IMG/VR virus record: IMGVR_UViG_3300046170_000405
Location: 1 to 43,348 of that record
Source: a virus
DNA length: 43,348 nt
Direction: 5' to 3' (one strand)
The notes below the pieces were generated by a model. The model did no database searches, was not told where the DNA came from, and worked only from the letters and a program-made list of their open reading frames with translations. Position 1 is the first letter of the stretch; every line of letters begins with the position of its first letter. The translations under genes and the position numbers were made by a program. Below are positions 20,415-28,397 of this stretch, piece after piece.

Positions 20415-21365
20415 ATGGCATTTTTCGAGGATAATAACACAACTAAGAAGGTAAACAACTCTCTATGGGTAGAGAAGTACAGACCTTCCAAACTAACAGA
20501 ATATGTTGGTAATGAACATTTAAAGGATAAGGTAAAGGATTATCTTGAAAGTGGAGAAATCCCTCATCTTTTATTCTTCGGTAAAGCAGGTACAGGTAAA
20601 ACAACCTTGGCAAAGTTAATTGTAAATTCAATTGATTGTGACCATATCATTATAAATGCATCTGATGAAAACAATGTAGATACAGTTCGTAATAAAGTAA
20701 AAGGATTTGCTTCAACTGTTGGTTTCAAAGATATGAAAATAATCATACTTGATGAGTTTGATTATATGACACCAAATGCACAGGCAATCTTAAGAAACTT
20801 GATGGAAACGTTTTCAAGACATTGTAGATTTATCCTAACTTGTAATTATGTTGAGAAAGTAATCTCACCAATTAGAAGTAGAACACAAGAGTTTCAGATT
20901 GTACCTCCAACTAAAAAAGATGTTGCAGTACAAATCTCACAGATTTTAGGTAAAGAAGGTGTAGGTTTTCAACCAAAAGACCTTGTACCTATCATTGATA
21001 GTTCATATCCTGATATTAGAAAGATTATTAATACTTGTCAGTTAAATTCATCTAAAGGACAATTAAAACTCGATACAACCTCTGTAATTGATTCTGATTT
21101 AAAATCAAAGGTAGTTGAGATTCTTAAGGGTAAAGATTCAAAACCTAACAAGTGGAAAAACATTAGACAAGCAGTTGCTGATTCTCGTACACAAGATTTT
21201 ACAGAACTTTACACATTCTTATATGAAAAGGTAGATGATTATGGTAGTGGAAATACATCAAATATTATACTCATTCTTTCTGAATCACAACACAAAGATG
21301 CATTGGTAGTAGATAAAGAAATTACCTTTATGAGTTGTATAATTCAAATAGTTGGTATATTATGA
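20415..21365 (+). CDS. Clamp loader ATPase, T4 gp44 / RFC-small-subunit-like
   Basis: A 316-residue AAA+ ATPase. WVEKYRPSKLTEYVGNEHL at residue 18 is the conserved RFC start, FGKAGTGKTTLAK near 55 the Walker A, IIILDEFDYM near 108 the Walker B (DExx), FILTCNYVEKV near 139 sensor 1, and SPIRSRTQEF near 150 the arginine-finger region of the SRC type. The C-terminal part resembles the collar domain. With the gp62-like protein at 22350 it should open the clamp (11810) and load it on primed DNA. T4 gp44 has 319 residues, so the length fits. Its stop overlaps the ATG of a 33-residue reading frame. Confidence 0.95.
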   Translation: MAFFEDNNTTKKVNNSLWVEKYRPSKLTEYVGNEHLKDKVKDYLESGEIPHLLFFGKAGTGKTTLAKLIVNSIDCDHIIINASDENNVDTVRNKVKGFASTVGFKDMKIIILDEFDYMTPNAQAILRNLMETFSRHCRFILTCNYVEKVISPIRSRTQEFQIVPPTKKDVAVQISQILGKEGVGFQPKDLVPIIDSSYPDIRKIINTCQLNSSKGQLKLDTTSVIDSDLKSKVVEILKGKDSKPNKWKNIRQAVADSRTQDFTELYTFLYEKVDDYGSGNTSNIILILSESQHKDALVVDKEITFMSCIIQIVGIL

Positions 21366-21463
21366 TAAAGAAATTAAAGAAACTTTGGAACTATCTAACT
21401 TGGTTAGAAGAACAACGAATGAAAGCCGCAATCAAATGTGGTAGTGCAGGCCCTTTATTATGA
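21362..21463 (+). CDS. Tiny hypothetical protein, 33 aa
   Basis: MIKKLKKLWNYLTWLEEQRM plus 13 residues. It overlaps the clamp loader stop (ATGA) and its own stop overlaps the ATG of the following thioredoxin-like gene (ATGA again). Perfect two-sided overlap in a compact operon makes it credible. The N-terminal 20 residues could form an amphipathic helix rich in Trp, Leu and Lys. Confidence 0.5.
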   Translation: MIKKLKKLWNYLTWLEEQRMKAAIKCGSAGPLL

Positions 21464-21768
21464 TAAAAGTAGAAACAGATTCACTTGATGTACTATTAAG
21501 AACACAGCCTAAACTTATGGTAATGTTTGGTACTGATTGGTGTGGATATTGTGATGTTCTTAAACCAGAGTTTGAAAGAGTTTCGAATGAACATAAAGAA
21601 ATACCATTTGTGTATATTAATCCTGATAATGCACCAAAAAGTAGAAAGTTGGTTGATTTAACAGATATACCAATGTTAGTTGCTTTCAAAAATGGTAAAT
21701 CAATTGCATATGAATTTGGAAATACCAAAGAAATAGTAACAAAAGTTTTATCAAAATTGCTTGTATAA
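21460..21768 (+). CDS. Thioredoxin-like protein with CGYC site
   Basis: A 102-residue thioredoxin fold. The active site is DWCGYCDVLKPEF near residue 26, with the cis-proline segment TDIPMLVAF near 68. CGYC differs from the CGPC of the thioredoxin at 2326 and resembles glutaredoxin or disulfide-isomerase sites, which usually raises the redox potential. No signal peptide, so cytoplasmic. Possible roles are a second electron donor for ribonucleotide reductase or protection of phage proteins. It is last in the P5 unit and contains the -33 element of P6 near its stop. Confidence 0.88.
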   Translation: MIKVETDSLDVLLRTQPKLMVMFGTDWCGYCDVLKPEFERVSNEHKEIPFVYINPDNAPKSRKLVDLTDIPMLVAFKNGKSIAYEFGNTKEIVTKVLSKLLV

Positions 21769-21801
21769 TTGGTATTTTTTTCGTATATTTACATAGTAAA
21801 T
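21761..21801 (+). promoter_or_regulatory. Bacteroidetes-type promoter with palindrome (P6)
   Basis: TTG 21761-21763, 20-base spacer, TATATTTA 21784-21791 preceded by TTTTTTTCG. A perfect dyad ATTTAC-ata-GTAAAT spans 21787-21801. Both arms differ from P1 at matching positions, so pairing is kept. It lies 10 bases before the gene at 21812. Confidence 0.78.
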
Positions 21802-21811
21802 AAAATATATT

Positions 21812-22093
21812 ATGTATCAACCTTATAAATACGACCCAAATAATCCTCTTAGTGATGAGGAATTAGATGAATTAGGTAAAGTAGATTTCGAAGGATTCTT
21901 AGAGTACTTAGATTCTAAAACAGAGTATTTAAAACAATTCACTAAACCTCTCAGTTCATATCATACTAAAAGATTTGCTTCTTTATCATTAAAACAACAA
22001 GGTAAAGAAATTACAGATGATGAATTAAAAAAAGCAGAAAAGATTGGTAAGGATAATGAAAAGAAAGTTATTAATAAAATTAAAAATAAATAA
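21812..22093 (+). CDS. Hypothetical protein, 93 aa
   Basis: Not recognised. A charged, soluble, mostly helical protein: NPLSDEELDELGKVDFEGFL at the start, a central YLKQFTKPLSSYHTKRFASL, and a lysine-rich end. It is the first gene of the P6 unit, followed 3 bases later by the zinc-ribbon protein and then the gp62-like loader subunit, so a replication or transcription accessory role is plausible by position only. Confidence 0.65.
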   Translation: MYQPYKYDPNNPLSDEELDELGKVDFEGFLEYLDSKTEYLKQFTKPLSSYHTKRFASLSLKQQGKEITDDELKKAEKIGKDNEKKVINKIKNK

Positions 22094-22096
22094 ACT

Positions 22097-22357
22097 ATGG
22101 CAAAAATTATAGGAATGAATGATGGTGGTGGACTTCCTCCACAACAACCAAAGATAGATTTATCCAAGGCAACAGAAATGAAATGTCAAGAATGTGGTGG
22201 TACTGTGTTTATACCAGGTACTAAGTTCTTAAAGATTTCTAAGATAGTTACAGGTACAAAAAATGATGCAATCATACCAGTAGAATTATATCTTTGTGGT
22301 GATTGTGGTGAAATCAATCAAGAATTATTACCAAACGAACTAAAACAAAATGGCTAA
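22097..22357 (+). CDS. Zinc-ribbon protein, 86 aa
   Basis: Two cysteine pairs, MKCQECGGTVF near residue 31 and LYLCGDCGEIN near 69, spaced by about 35 residues, form a treble-clef or zinc-ribbon site; the rest is short. The N-terminus (IGMNDGGGLPPQQPK) looks disordered. Small zinc ribbons of this type occur in many phages beside replication genes and may bind nucleic acid or RNA polymerase. It overlaps the following gp62-like gene by 8 bases. Function not determined. Confidence 0.75.
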   Translation: MAKIIGMNDGGGLPPQQPKIDLSKATEMKCQECGGTVFIPGTKFLKISKIVTGTKNDAIIPVELYLCGDCGEINQELLPNELKQNG

Positions 22358-22799
22358 ATCTTTATTTGACCATATAAAAGCAGTAACACAATTTCAAGAC
22401 CCTAAGTATTGGGATAAACTTGAAGATGATGATAAGAAAACATGGAGTAACTATATGGTTCATCGTTTTCTTTCTATGAATCCTGATTGGATTGAGGTTC
22501 TTTCAGAGATACAACCCTATACACAAGTATTAGAACCCAAACAACTTTATCTTGCTTTAATAGGATTAATTCCAAAAGGTAGATATTTTTTAAAATATAC
22601 AAAAGGAAAAAAATCTAATAAATATGAATCTTGGTTAATTGATTTATTAAAAGAAGATTTTAATTCTTCAATTAGAGAGGCAGAAGATTATTGTGAAATA
22701 CTTTACTCAACGAAAGAAGGTAGGGAAAATATAAAGTACATTTGTGAGAAATATGGTATTGATAAAAAACAAATAACTAAGTTAAAATTAAAGGTTTAA
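22350..22799 (+). CDS. Clamp loader small subunit, T4 gp62-like
   Basis: A 149-residue protein. The opening SLFDHIKAVTQFQDPKYWDK and then YMVHRFLSMNPDWIEVLSEI near residue 35 resemble gp62 proteins of T4-like phages, where a short helical start is followed by a segment of the form (Y/F)MINRxLS. gp62 bridges the gp44 subunits and is diverged, so the call rests on this pattern, its size (T4 gp62 is 187 residues) and its nearness to gp44 (1 kb upstream). The C-terminus is lysine-rich. Last gene of the P6 unit. Confidence 0.72.
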   Translation: MAKSLFDHIKAVTQFQDPKYWDKLEDDDKKTWSNYMVHRFLSMNPDWIEVLSEIQPYTQVLEPKQLYLALIGLIPKGRYFLKYTKGKKSNKYESWLIDLLKEDFNSSIREAEDYCEILYSTKEGRENIKYICEKYGIDKKQITKLKLKV

Positions 22800-22803
22800 A
22801 TAT

Positions 22804-22844
22804 TTGGCAGTCTCGATTTTTTTTCGTATATTTACATAGTAAAT
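22804..22844 (+). promoter_or_regulatory. Bacteroidetes-type promoter with palindrome (P7)
   Basis: TTG 22804-22806, 20-base spacer, TATATTTA 22827-22834 preceded by TTTTTTTTCG. A perfect dyad ATTTAC-ata-GTAAAT (22830-22844) matches P6. It starts 4 bases after the gp62-like stop and lies 25 bases before the gene at 22869. Confidence 0.8.
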
Positions 22845-22868
22845 GAGTGATAATTAAAATATAAAAGT

Positions 22869-23072
22869 ATGTTAATAGTATTAGAATCAGTAGGAAGTGT
22901 ATTTGACACAAAAGAAGGAATAATTTACCCTCAAACAGAAGATGGTGGTTATGATAAAGAATTCTCTATATCCATAGATGATGAAGAGGTATCACTAGAT
23001 TGGTGGGAATCTCTAAGTTTAGAAGACTTCAATATAGTGAAGTATGGAGTATCAACTGAATCACATAAATAA
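22869..23072 (+). CDS. Hypothetical protein, 67 aa
   Basis: Not recognised. A short, very acidic protein (DGGYDKEFSISIDDEEVSLD in the middle) with probable beta strands. It is the first gene of the P7 unit and ends 5 bases before the nuclease gene, so it may be a small partner of it; nothing more can be read from the sequence. Confidence 0.65.
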   Translation: MLIVLESVGSVFDTKEGIIYPQTEDGGYDKEFSISIDDEEVSLDWWESLSLEDFNIVKYGVSTESHK

Positions 23073-23077
23073 AAAGT

Positions 23078-23935
23078 ATGGCAAGAGTAAGTTATTCTCA
23101 GTATGGTATGTATAGTTCATGCCAACAACAATACAAATTAAATTACATTGATAAGTTAGGTATTAGTAACGCTAATATTCATCTTATCTTTGGTTCTGCT
23201 ATGCACGAAGTGATTCAACATTTCTTAGATGTGATGTATAATGTAACTAAAAAACAGGCATTACAACTAAACCTAGAAGAGATGTTACATTCTAAACTTG
23301 TAGAACATTTCATGAAGTACAAAGATAAGATGGGTGAAGATGACCCATGTACCCAAGAAGAATTAGTAGAATTCTTTGATGATGGAAAGAAAATACTTAA
23401 GTACTTTACAAGTAAATTAGATAAGTTATACACTAAGAGTGGATTTGAACTTGTAGCAATAGAACAAAGATTGAATGCTGAGATTAAACCTGGTGTTCAT
23501 TTCATTGGTTTTATTGATGTACTTCTAAAAGATAAAACTACACAAGATTATATTATCATTGACTTAAAAACTTCAACAAGAGGTTGGAACAAATACCAAA
23601 AGAATGATAAAGTAAAAACCTCTCAGATGTTATTATACAAAAAATTCTATTCTGAAAAGTATGATATACCTTTGGATAAAATAAAAGTAGAATATCAAAT
23701 ACTAAAAAGAAAGTTATGGGAAGGAGCAGATTTCCCTATACCAAGAATATCTAAGTTCGTTCCAGCAAATGGTAAACCTTCAATGAACATGGCTTGGAAA
23801 AACTTTATGGGATTTGTTGATTCGGTATTCGGTGAGAATGGTGAGATAATACAAACAGAATTTCCTACCAACAAAGGTAAACCTTGTGATTGGTGTGAGT
23901 TTAAAGAAAGAGGTTTGTGTTCTGCATGGACTTAA
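23078..23935 (+). CDS. PD-(D/E)XK exonuclease with probable Fe-S cluster (Cas4/RecB-like)
   Basis: A 285-residue nuclease of the RecB/Cas4 group. The start RVSYSQYGMYSSCQQQYKLN is the typical first motif with a cysteine; FGSAMHEVIQHFLD near residue 48 supplies the QH/HxxG-like helix; GFIDVLLKD near 147 and IIDLKTSTRGW near 162 give the D...DxK catalytic pair. At the C-terminus PCDWCEFKERGLC adds three cysteines, so with the first one there is a C...CxxC...C set, as in the 4Fe-4S cluster of Cas4, AddB and similar enzymes. It probably resects or degrades DNA during phage recombination or host DNA breakdown. No cas genes are near. Confidence 0.85.
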   Translation: MARVSYSQYGMYSSCQQQYKLNYIDKLGISNANIHLIFGSAMHEVIQHFLDVMYNVTKKQALQLNLEEMLHSKLVEHFMKYKDKMGEDDPCTQEELVEFFDDGKKILKYFTSKLDKLYTKSGFELVAIEQRLNAEIKPGVHFIGFIDVLLKDKTTQDYIIIDLKTSTRGWNKYQKNDKVKTSQMLLYKKFYSEKYDIPLDKIKVEYQILKRKLWEGADFPIPRISKFVPANGKPSMNMAWKNFMGFVDSVFGENGEIIQTEFPTNKGKPCDWCEFKERGLCSAWT

Positions 23936-23945
23936 AATAAAATAG

Positions 23946-24509
23946 ATGTTACATCAAAAGGTTTTATTTACTAAAGAAGAGATTCACAAAATTCGTGGAT
24001 ATGTTACTAAACTAGAAGATAGAGTTATTGGTACATATCATCCTGATATGAATGATGGAAAACATGACCCTAAAGGAGGCCATAATTTAGCAGAACATCT
24101 ACCTTGGAGCTCTTCGAATAAATATAATTGGATAAATGAAAGAATACTAAATTGGGTTGGTGAGTTAAATCTACCAATTGTAAATTTAGGATGGGAAATG
24201 ATTGTTCAAAAATATCCAAAAGGATTTGAATTTAAACCACACATAGATGATGTTTCAGAAGGAAAGACTAAACTTGGTAGAAAACGATATTACACAATTT
24301 TGATGCAACTTGGTTCACTTGATGAATATAGTGGTGGAGAATTGTGGGTTAATGATAATAAAGATATACTTATAAATCAAGAAATTGGTAATGTATGTAT
24401 CTTTGGAAATGCTCAAGTACATTGGGTTACTCCAATAGAATCAGGTGAAAGATGGAGTTGTACTATATTTTTAGAAAAAGATGCTTTAAAAAAACACGAT
24501 TTAATTTAA
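23946..24509 (+). CDS. 2-oxoglutarate/Fe(II)-dependent dioxygenase
   Basis: A 187-residue protein of the prolyl-4-hydroxylase-like 2OG oxygenase group. FKPHIDDVSEG near residue 97 gives the H-x-D iron ligands, QVHWVTPIESGERWSCTIF near 157-175 gives the distal histidine and the arginine that binds 2-oxoglutarate, and SGGELWV near 133 is the typical strand. Such enzymes hydroxylate proteins, nucleic-acid bases or small molecules; T4-like marine phages often carry them without known substrate. It lies 10 bases after the nuclease gene in the P7 unit. Confidence 0.85.
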   Translation: MLHQKVLFTKEEIHKIRGYVTKLEDRVIGTYHPDMNDGKHDPKGGHNLAEHLPWSSSNKYNWINERILNWVGELNLPIVNLGWEMIVQKYPKGFEFKPHIDDVSEGKTKLGRKRYYTILMQLGSLDEYSGGELWVNDNKDILINQEIGNVCIFGNAQVHWVTPIESGERWSCTIFLEKDALKKHDLI

Positions 24510-24516
24510 TGTTTTA

Positions 24517-24524
24517 TATATTTG
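24517..24524 (+). promoter_or_regulatory. Possible -7 promoter element TATATTTG
   Basis: TATATTTG occurs 40 bases before the ATG at 24564, but without the TTTCG prefix, without TTG at the 20-base spacing, and in a very A/T-rich stretch. It could be a host-type promoter for the small genes that follow; support is weak. Confidence 0.35.
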
Positions 24525-24563
24525 TATATATTTATACATAATAACATTAAAAAACGGAGAGTT

Positions 24564-24758
24564 ATGGCAGAAACAAAATTAACAACAGTAAAAATCATAA
24601 AAGATATTTACTCATCATTCAAAAGGATTTCATTTGATTCAAACATCACATTACAAAAACTAGTAAATCGTTCAGTTGATAAGTATATTGAAGATGAAAC
24701 ATTTAGAAGTGAAATAAATAGTTACCAGAACCTACATGAAAGTGGTTCTCAATTTTAA
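24564..24758 (+). CDS. Small ribbon-helix-helix-like protein
   Basis: Start taken at ATG 24564 (MAETKLTTVKIIKDIYSSFK), preceded by CGGAGAG. The 64-residue protein begins with a short strand (KLTTVKI) followed by two helices (IYSSFKRISFDS, LQKLVNRSVDKYIEDETF), which is the order of Arc/CopG DNA-binding proteins that act as dimers. It may be a transcription regulator of the phage. An upstream in-frame ATG at 24522 lies in the A/T-rich leader and is less likely. Confidence 0.6.
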   Translation: MAETKLTTVKIIKDIYSSFKRISFDSNITLQKLVNRSVDKYIEDETFRSEINSYQNLHESGSQF

Positions 24759-24776
24759 AAAAAAGTAAAAAAACAA

Positions 24777-24914
24777 ATGAGTACAGAAAAAGCAAGTGGA
24801 CCTCAGTTAAATCAACTTAGAGATAATTTTAATGAATTAGTTTCTAAGAAAAGAATGGTAGGTAGTACGAAAAGAGTGATTTGGAAATCTAAGAGAAGAT
24901 TCGGAAACATTTAA
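24777..24914 (+). CDS. Small basic hypothetical protein, 45 aa
   Basis: MSTEKASGPQLNQLRDNFNE followed by a very basic tail (KKRMVGSTKRVIWKSKRRFG). It starts 19 bases after the ribbon-helix-helix gene and ends 22 bases before the glycosyltransferase gene. The basic end fits nucleic-acid binding, but no domain is recognised. Confidence 0.5.
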   Translation: MSTEKASGPQLNQLRDNFNELVSKKRMVGSTKRVIWKSKRRFGNI

Positions 24915-24936
24915 AAAAATTATTAATTAAGGTTAT

Positions 24937-26325
24937 ATGAGTAAAAAGAAGAAAATTTTATTACTATCTGATGATTTACGAATGTCATCTGGTATTGCAA
25001 CTGTATCTAAAGAATTAGTTTTTGGTACTTTTGATAAATATGATTGGGTTCAATTAGGAGCAGCGGTTAAACATCCTGACCAAGGTAAAGAAATTGATTT
25101 AGGTGCAGATGCACGAAAAATTAGTGGAGTAGAAGATGCTTCACTAAAAATCATTCCTTGGACTGGTTATGGTGATGCTAATATTCTTAGAGAATTAATC
25201 ATGAGACACCAACCTGATGCAATTCTACACTTTACAGACCCAAGATATTGGAGATGGTTATATGAGATGGAAGCGGAACTAAGACAAAATATTCCAATTC
25301 TATTTTATCATATATGGGATGATTTACCAGACCCTCATTACAATAGAAACTATTATGAATCATGTGATTGGTTGGGATGTATCTCAAGACAAACCTATGG
25401 TATAGTAAGTAGAGTTGGTAATATAGATTCAGAAACAATCAAACCCTTAGAAGATTGGCAAGTATCTTATGTACCACATGGTATTAATCCTGATACATAT
25501 AAACCAACAGAAGTACCAGCTGAGTTTAAAAAACAGTTATTAGGTGATAAAGATTACAAGTTTGTTTTATTTTGGATGAATAGAAACATTAAAAGAAAAC
25601 AACCATCTGATGTAATATGGGCATATAAAAACTTTGTAGATGGATTACCAGAGGAAGATAGAGATAAAACTTGTTTAATAATGCATACAAATCCTGTTGA
25701 CCAAAATGGAACAAATCTAATAGAAGTTGCTAATAGAATAGCACCTGGTTGTGAAATTAAATTTTCAACAGATAGGGTAAACCAAAATGAATTAAATTGG
25801 ATTTATAACTTATCAGATTGTACAATTAATATTGCAGGTAACGAAGGATTTGGATTGGTAACTGCAGAATCGGTAATGACAGAAACTCCTATCATTGTAA
25901 ATGTTACAGGTGGATTACAAGACCAATGTGGATTCAAAAAGAAATCAACTAAAAAATATCTTACAGCCGATGATTATAAACAAATTGGTTCACTTCATGA
26001 TTGGAGAGAATGGGAAGATAAAGTAACTCATGGTGAGTGGGTAAAACCAGTATGGCCAAGAGTTCAAACATTAGTTGGTTCTATTCCTACTCCATATATC
26101 ATAGATGATAAGGTAGATATATACGATGTAACAAGTGCAATCAGATATTGGTATGATAAAACACCTCAAGAAAGAAAAGAAGCTGGTAAGAAAGGTAGAA
26201 AAGAATTTTTAGGTGAAATGGGATTGAATTCTAAAAATATGTGTAAAACACTTGTTGATGGAATTGAAACCACATTTAAGAATTTCAAACCAAAGAAAAA
26301 GTTTAACGTTTATAAAATTAGGTAA
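24937..26325 (+). CDS. Glycosyltransferase, GT4-like (GT-B fold)
   Basis: A 462-residue GT-B fold enzyme. The N-terminal half starts with KKILLLSDDLRMSSGIATVS, the glycine-containing acceptor loop; the C-terminal half has FVLFWMNRNIKRKQPSDVIW, the usual nucleotide-sugar domain entry, and NIAGNEGFGLVTAESVMTE near residue 303-321, which is the E-x7-E motif of retaining GT4 enzymes. Donor and acceptor unknown. ATG follows GGTTAT with little Shine-Dalgarno signal. Its stop overlaps the next ATG (TAATG), and a second GT4-like gene follows one gene later, so these form a glycosylation set. Confidence 0.85.
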   Translation: MSKKKKILLLSDDLRMSSGIATVSKELVFGTFDKYDWVQLGAAVKHPDQGKEIDLGADARKISGVEDASLKIIPWTGYGDANILRELIMRHQPDAILHFTDPRYWRWLYEMEAELRQNIPILFYHIWDDLPDPHYNRNYYESCDWLGCISRQTYGIVSRVGNIDSETIKPLEDWQVSYVPHGINPDTYKPTEVPAEFKKQLLGDKDYKFVLFWMNRNIKRKQPSDVIWAYKNFVDGLPEEDRDKTCLIMHTNPVDQNGTNLIEVANRIAPGCEIKFSTDRVNQNELNWIYNLSDCTINIAGNEGFGLVTAESVMTETPIIVNVTGGLQDQCGFKKKSTKKYLTADDYKQIGSLHDWREWEDKVTHGEWVKPVWPRVQTLVGSIPTPYIIDDKVDIYDVTSAIRYWYDKTPQERKEAGKKGRKEFLGEMGLNSKNMCKTLVDGIETTFKNFKPKKKFNVYKIR

Positions 26326-26603
26326 TGGGTAAACCAATTTTTATAGTTAGATTACCAGGTTATTGGAATCCTAGACAATTTGATGTATCAAGAAAAGCAA
26401 TTTATGATAGAAAAGAACTATCAATTGATTATCATGTATTGGTATTATCTGATAATGAAGTTGAAACTATAAGATTTGAATGTTATAATTCACCTCATGA
26501 ACCAGAAAAGTTAGAAGAAGTAACAAAACTAACTCAAATATCAATTGAAAGATGTTTGAGAAACGAAGAAGAAAATAGATTAAGAGAATTAGACAATGAA
26601 TAA
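26325..26603 (+). CDS. Hypothetical protein, 92 aa, between two glycosyltransferases
   Basis: Not recognised. MGKPIFIVRLPGYWNPRQFD and YHVLVLSDNEVETIRFECYN predict alternating strands, with a highly charged helical end (EEENRLRELDNE). It overlaps the stop of the first GT4-like gene by one base and the start of the second by 8 bases. It may be a small partner in the glycosylation set. Confidence 0.7.
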   Translation: MGKPIFIVRLPGYWNPRQFDVSRKAIYDRKELSIDYHVLVLSDNEVETIRFECYNSPHEPEKLEEVTKLTQISIERCLRNEEENRLRELDNE

Positions 26604-27864
26604 ACCAATATTAGTATTACAAGCACCTATTGCTACAAGAAGTGGTTATGGTGACCATTCAAGAGATATCTTGAAATCATTATTTGAATTAGATAAGTAC
26701 GATGTTAAAATTGTACCAACACGATGGGGAAATACTCCACAAGACCAAATCAATCCACAAACTGAGTTTGGTAAAAAAGTTCTATCAAGTCTCGTAACTA
26801 ACTTGGATAGAACACCAGATATTTTTATACAGATATCTGTTGCAAATGAATTTAAGAAAGTAGGAGAGTACAATATAGGTATTACTGCTGGTGTAGAAAC
26901 AACAGTATCTCCTCAAGACTTTTTACAAGGTTCTAATCAAATGGATTTAATTATAACTCCATCACAATTTACAAAAGACACTCTTGTAAAGACAGTTTAT
27001 ACTCAGATTGATAAAAACACAAAACAAAAAACAGGAGAATTAAAGTTAGAAAAACCTTGTGCTGTTTTATTTGAAGGTGTTGATACTACAATATTTAATG
27101 GTAAATCATCTAAATCCATTTTAGATTCAGTTGATACTGATTTTAATTTCTTATTTGTAGGACATTGGTTAAGTGGTGATTTAGGACATGATAGAAAAGA
27201 TGTAGGAATGATGATTAAAACATTCTGTACAGTTTTTAGAGATGTACCGAAGAAACAACAACCTGGTCTTATTCTTAAAACATCTCATGCTGGATTTTCG
27301 GTAGGTGAGAGAGAAAAAATCTCAGATACATTAAATAATGTTACAAAAGAATATGGTGATTCATGTCCTCCTATTCATTTAGTATTTGGAGATTTATCTG
27401 AAGAAGAACTAAACTCACTTTATAATGATAAAAAAGTAAAAGCAATGTTAATGTTCACTAAAGGTGAAGGTTATGGTAGACCACTTGCAGAGTTTGCAAC
27501 AACAGGTAAACCAATATTAGTTTCTAATTGGAGCGGATATAAAGATTTCTTACCAGAAGAAAATACAGTTTACTTAGAAGGAGAATTGAAAGATGTACAT
27601 CAAACGGCACAAAATAAATTTCTACTTAAAGAATCAAAATGGTTCTATGTAGATTATTCAAAAGCAGCAGGTAAGATTTATGATGTACATAAAAACTATA
27701 ACAAATACTTGAAACAATCAGAAGGACTAAAAAGTAATATTAATAACAATTTTACATTAGATAAAATGACAAGTAAGTTAGGTGAAATACTTGAGAAGTA
27801 TGTTAAAGTTAAACAAAAACCTAAACACATTCAAATGAAATTACCAACTATTAATAAATTATAA
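26596..27864 (+). CDS. Glycosyltransferase, GT4-like (second copy)
   Basis: A 422-residue GT-B protein. IATRSGYGDHSRDIL near residue 12 is the glycine-rich acceptor loop; FLFVGHWLSGDLGHDRKDVG near 187 starts the donor-binding domain; FTKGEGYGRPLAEFATTGKP near 290 holds the E-x7-E motif and is followed by VSNWSGYKDFL. It differs from the gene at 24937 over most of its length, so they are distant relatives rather than a recent copy. Acceptor unknown. It ends on the ATG of the next gene. Confidence 0.85.
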   Translation: MNKPILVLQAPIATRSGYGDHSRDILKSLFELDKYDVKIVPTRWGNTPQDQINPQTEFGKKVLSSLVTNLDRTPDIFIQISVANEFKKVGEYNIGITAGVETTVSPQDFLQGSNQMDLIITPSQFTKDTLVKTVYTQIDKNTKQKTGELKLEKPCAVLFEGVDTTIFNGKSSKSILDSVDTDFNFLFVGHWLSGDLGHDRKDVGMMIKTFCTVFRDVPKKQQPGLILKTSHAGFSVGEREKISDTLNNVTKEYGDSCPPIHLVFGDLSEEELNSLYNDKKVKAMLMFTKGEGYGRPLAEFATTGKPILVSNWSGYKDFLPEENTVYLEGELKDVHQTAQNKFLLKESKWFYVDYSKAAGKIYDVHKNYNKYLKQSEGLKSNINNNFTLDKMTSKLGEILEKYVKVKQKPKHIQMKLPTINKL

Positions 27865-28397
27865 TGGCAAATTTTACAAGACAATATACTAAATTTTTAA
27901 AACCAGAAAAAAGAGTACCAAGAGCTCAAATCAGACCAAGAAATATTTATCGTATTACTACATATAAAGGAGGTAATCCACCTACTAAACAGGCAGAAGA
28001 ATCAAGATATGTTTTTGTAATTGGTATTGTTGGAGATAAGATACATTGTATAAAGTTAAATCCAATAAATCCATTACACTTTACTCAACTGATTGGTAAA
28101 TTGAGAGATAAAAGATTACCATTGAGTTCTGATTTAAGATTAGAATTAATGTTGAAAAAATTTGATAGAACAGGTAATAATCTTTTTGATGCACATATAA
28201 AAAATAATCAAAACTTATATCGTAGAGATTTTAATAATTATAGAACTTATATCTTAAATAAAATTACAAATGTATATGAAATAAGATTTGAACAAGATAT
28301 ATTAGAAAATCTTTTCGGAGAAAAAACAACTCCACCTGAAAAGAGAGAAATTCTAAGAGAAGAACAATCAGAAATAGATACACCAAATGAAGATTAG
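27864..28397 (+). CDS. Hypothetical protein, 177 aa
   Basis: Not recognised. The first third is basic (FTRQYTKFLKPEKRVPRAQI) and continues with RNIYRITTYKGGNP and YVFVIGIVGDKIHCIKL, which look like a small beta-barrel of SH3 type. The end is acidic and probably disordered (KREILREEQSEIDTPNED). It overlaps the glycosyltransferase genes on both sides, so it belongs to the same operon. A phage-structural or DNA-linked role is possible; the sequence does not say. Confidence 0.7.
   Translation: MANFTRQYTKFLKPEKRVPRAQIRPRNIYRITTYKGGNPPTKQAEESRYVFVIGIVGDKIHCIKLNPINPLHFTQLIGKLRDKRLPLSSDLRLELMLKKFDRTGNNLFDAHIKNNQNLYRRDFNNYRTYILNKITNVYEIRFEQDILENLFGEKTTPPEKREILREEQSEIDTPNED

Noticed and set aside
23078-23935. 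CRISPR-associated Cas4 in a cas operon
   Set aside because: No other cas gene or repeat array is near; a phage RecB-type nuclease fits better.
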